64,000 bases of DNA from Chiridota heheva (lineage: Eukaryota > Echinodermata > Holothuroidea > Apodida > Chiridotidae), in NCBI GenBank assembly GCA_020152595.1, contig JAIGNY010003010.1, forward strand, positions 611,001-675,000. Direction: 5' to 3'. Below the pieces are notes generated by a model. The model was not told where the DNA came from and made no database searches. It was given only the letters and a program-made list of their open reading frames with translations. Positions 61,528-64,000 of this stretch are shown in pieces. The position numbers and the translations under genes are program-made. Every line of letters starts with the position of its first letter. Position 1 is the first letter of the stretch.

Positions 61528-61966
61528 TTAGTATTCTAATAGTAATACAGCACTGGGCCAAACGTTAGGCCTAAATTGCATAGCATGCAGAGAAACAGTA
61601 TTTGTACATGATCCTCCCTTACGGGAACTCGGCAAGACTTCTATATGGAGCATAGATGCCAAGCGATAGCCTGCTCTTTTCGAGAAGTGTTCAGAGAACC
61701 AGGTAGGGTGTGACTGTCCTACCATCGGGACCGACGGCTTAACGTCACCTCCGAAGGACGGTGAGCACCATTCAACCATTGCCACTTTTCTCAAGAGCTG
61801 AATGAGTAGCAGGAGCTGCAAACGACGTACTTCCACTTGACCTGCTTGATGATCGGCGTATCTGTCTGCATGGCTGTGGAAAAACTGGTTAGGCCTGTCC
61901 GAGGCTTGAACCGGGTACCTCCAGCATCTCAGTCGTGTGCTCTACCAACTGAGCTACCTGACTCCA
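61528..61966 (-). mobile_element. tRNA-derived SINE, copy 2 (intact promoter boxes)
   Basis: On the minus strand the head reads aggtagctcagttggtagag (A box), and B-box ggttcaagcc lies in the usual tRNA spacing. It is followed by aagtggcaatggttgaatgg and the ccgtccttcggagg body shared with 11768-12185. It looks like a tRNA at its 5' end but has no matching acceptor stem, so it is a SINE rather than a tRNA gene. Confidence 0.88.
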
Positions 61967-63279
61967 GTAGTGACAGTAAACGTCCTAATGTCACGGAAAA
62001 CTGAGACAGCGAGATTTGTATCTCGCTGACGTTAAACCTAACGTTACTTGTAATACTAACGTTAGGATTGTAGGTTATTTGCAAAGGCAATTAGGACCGT
62101 TTGGTGACTGGATCAGGACAGGAATGGTGTTCAGTTCAGGAGAGGGAGTCTACGTTGAATTTGGTAGTATGTTAGATTTGGGATGGATTGCTCATGTCTA
62201 CGTCTGATTTTAGGAAGAGGTGGGAGGAGACACATTCTCGAGGTCGGACATCCGGGAATGTTGTGGTTCATGGCGACGTAACCAGGCCCGTAGCACCGTT
62301 TGTTTTAGTGGTGCGGCGACGTTGATACTATCTAAGCGGAGCGCCACCATCGGTTGGCGCGTAGCGTGCAATTTTTTTGTTGAAAAATAGTTACCTCTAG
62401 ATTGCCAGAAATGACCTTTCCCAGGTCTTGCAAGCTGTATTTGAACATCCTCTATTTTGGACGAATATGTGAAAAGGTCTATCTGTTTTGTCATAAAATG
62501 GATCGTTCCGACTTTACACAAAATTATGCCAACCACGTTTCTTCAAACTGTCAAAGTTTATTTCCATACAGAACATGTTTATCATAATCATATCGGAACA
62601 TCACCAGATGACAGTAATTTCTATTCTCTCAAAAAGCACAATTTAACGAGTAAACTGACCCCAGTTCTGAACGCAAAATACGTTTGGGCAAAATTATAAA
62701 GAAATACAACTTCACACTTCTGACTTAAATTCTTTAACCCCGAAAACGTATACATATGTATTATTTTTTCACTTATGGAGGAGTGTAGAGACCATATCCT
62801 TGCCGACACTCACATCTAAACCACCATTTTTTGTGGCGGGTGGGAGGGAGGGGGAGGGGGTGATTCGTAAATTTGAGCTCCATATCCCTTTCTTCATGCT
62901 ATTATCAGATGTGTTAATCCGTGAACTTTGCCCTGTCATTTCTCAAATTATGGGGAGGGGGAGGTTATTCTCCTGATATATCATAAATAAATCAACTTGA
63001 ACTGTTGAAGCTTGTTTGTTGTCACATCAACTTCAGTCTGATTTGCTGATCTTAGTAATCTATCCAAAGTATTGATGGCAACAACAAAACAGAAAGTCCA
63101 ACAAAATGTTTAGTTAATTTTTCAGATCAATTATGGAATGAAGTAAGTATGTTTTTAACAAAAAAACTAAAATGATAAACTGATAGTCTTATACGATAAT
63201 ATTTCGTAATCTATACAAAAGTTTTACTAAATTCAAGGACACGAGAGTGAGGAGACTATAGGCCTATTCCTGTATTCGA
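61967..63279. other. Right-hand region, nothing recognised
   Basis: No coding signature on either strand. It contains a G-rich tract at 62834-62862. ORFs present are short and lack family motifs. Confidence 0.5.
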
Positions 63280-64000
63280 CTATTTGCCGGCTTGGAGAAA
63301 TGATCCAAAGAATGCACGACGGTGAGCAGTGTCGGCAAATTCACTTGCTATTTTCGTCAGGTCCAAGCTATCTGTGGTGTCTTTGTGGACATGGAGGGCA
63401 AGTAGATGGTTCAGTCGTTTCTGATTCATGGTGGCTCGCATGTACGTCTTGATGCGTTTCAGAGCGCTGAAAGAACGTTTGCTTACCGCGTTTGTAGCTG
63501 GCATGACAAGTATAAGTTTAAGCAAAATGCACACTTCCAGATAGAAGCAATTTCGTACCACAATCGAAAGACTTCATATACTTCACTATATCAGGAAGCG
63601 AATACACACTGACACTGGCACATTCAGGCGGCTAACATGTGTGACCCAGCGTTTCCAGCTGGACTCTGAGTTGACTTGAATCAATGTCGTCTTTGTAGAA
63701 ATCAGAAACGAAGTGAAAATCCTCCCCAATTCCTTTGCCATTACATGCATCTAGGAGGAGGTTCTGTAGCTTGACATAGGTTTGGTACCCCGTCTGCCTA
63801 AAACGATCTCGTATGCAATTAACGATATTGTCGATAGCCTCTGTGTAGATTCGCTTGAAATACTCCTTCGCACTTGCAGGTAGATCATCAACAGAAGGAC
63901 CATCAAGCCGGATTGAGACTTTTCTTCTTCGTGGTGTCTCTGGTAATCCTACGGCCTCCAGAAAGTGTCGAACTGACTTCGTATGCCTTCAATAGTGGAA
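63280..64000 (-). pseudogene. hAT-type transposase (ZMYM/THAP-like), 3' part, broken
   Basis: Reading from the right edge on the minus strand, an open frame runs RHFLEAVGLPETPRRRKVSI through FRQTGYQTYVKLQNLLLDAC and DFHFVSDFYKDDIDSSQLRV. It then meets TAG at 63632-63634, continues as SLPDIVKYMKS and needs a one-base shift near 63560. After the shift it reads MPATNAVSKRSFSALKRIKT, then RLNHLLALHVHKDTTDSLDL, ending at TAG 63280. The NAVSKRSFSALKRIK segment is the C-terminal dimerisation motif of hAT transposases and their domesticated relatives. The N-terminal part is outside the window. The two defects make it a pseudogene. Confidence 0.85.

Noticed and set aside
61890..61966. Genuine tRNA gene on the minus strand
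   Set aside because: A and B boxes are present, but the sequence runs into a body shared with the copy at 11768 and no closing acceptor stem is seen, so it is a SINE head.

Overview
This 64 kb window is AT-rich animal DNA with spliced genes, long introns, abundant minisatellites and many degraded transposable elements. It carries parts of two protein-coding genes in tail-to-tail orientation. The gene content, the tRNA-derived SINE and the many short inverted-repeat elements suggest a marine invertebrate, possibly an echinoderm. That placement is inference from overall texture, not a species call.

Plus strand, about 3.4 to 30.1 kb (optional end at 40.7 kb): the 3' part of an SGSM3 orthologue (small G protein signalling modulator 3; TBC-SH3-RUN family). 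Ten coding exons join with matching phases and GT-AG sites. They encode the linker after the TBC domain, the SH3 domain, the RUN domain and the conserved C-terminus ending in HHLFSWDL. The TBC exons lie left of the window. A second, diverged version of the last coding exon lies 10.6 kb downstream at 40672-40737, with the same phase, its own splice acceptor and its own stop (ending HHLFSWEL). It looks like a duplicated alternative terminal exon under protein-level constraint. The introns are packed with tandem arrays: 28-bp units (two unrelated arrays), 48-bp, about 21/24-bp G-rich, 17-bp GATC-rich and a 4.1 kb array of 93-bp units that stops 65 bp before an exon.

Between the genes (40.7 to 46.7 kb): a long-inverted-repeat element, a diverged 290-bp direct repeat and no further gene that I recognise.

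Minus strand, 60.2 to 46.75 kb: a complete six-exon cytosolic sulfotransferase (SULT) gene, 304 codons plus stop if read through. It has the PKSGTHW PAPS loop, the catalytic-His segment, the NPKD motif, the GxWK segment and a KTVE dimerisation motif. Exon 3 has an in-frame TGA and has lost a PAPS-binding serine, so the gene is damaged or the base is wrong. Its large fourth intron carries a dead non-LTR retrotransposon that is itself split by a 976-bp insertion and bracketed by inverted arms.

Right end (60.5 to 64 kb): a roughly 780-bp fold-back element, a tRNA-derived SINE (second copy; the first is near 12 kb) and the 3' part of a broken hAT-type transposase running off the edge.
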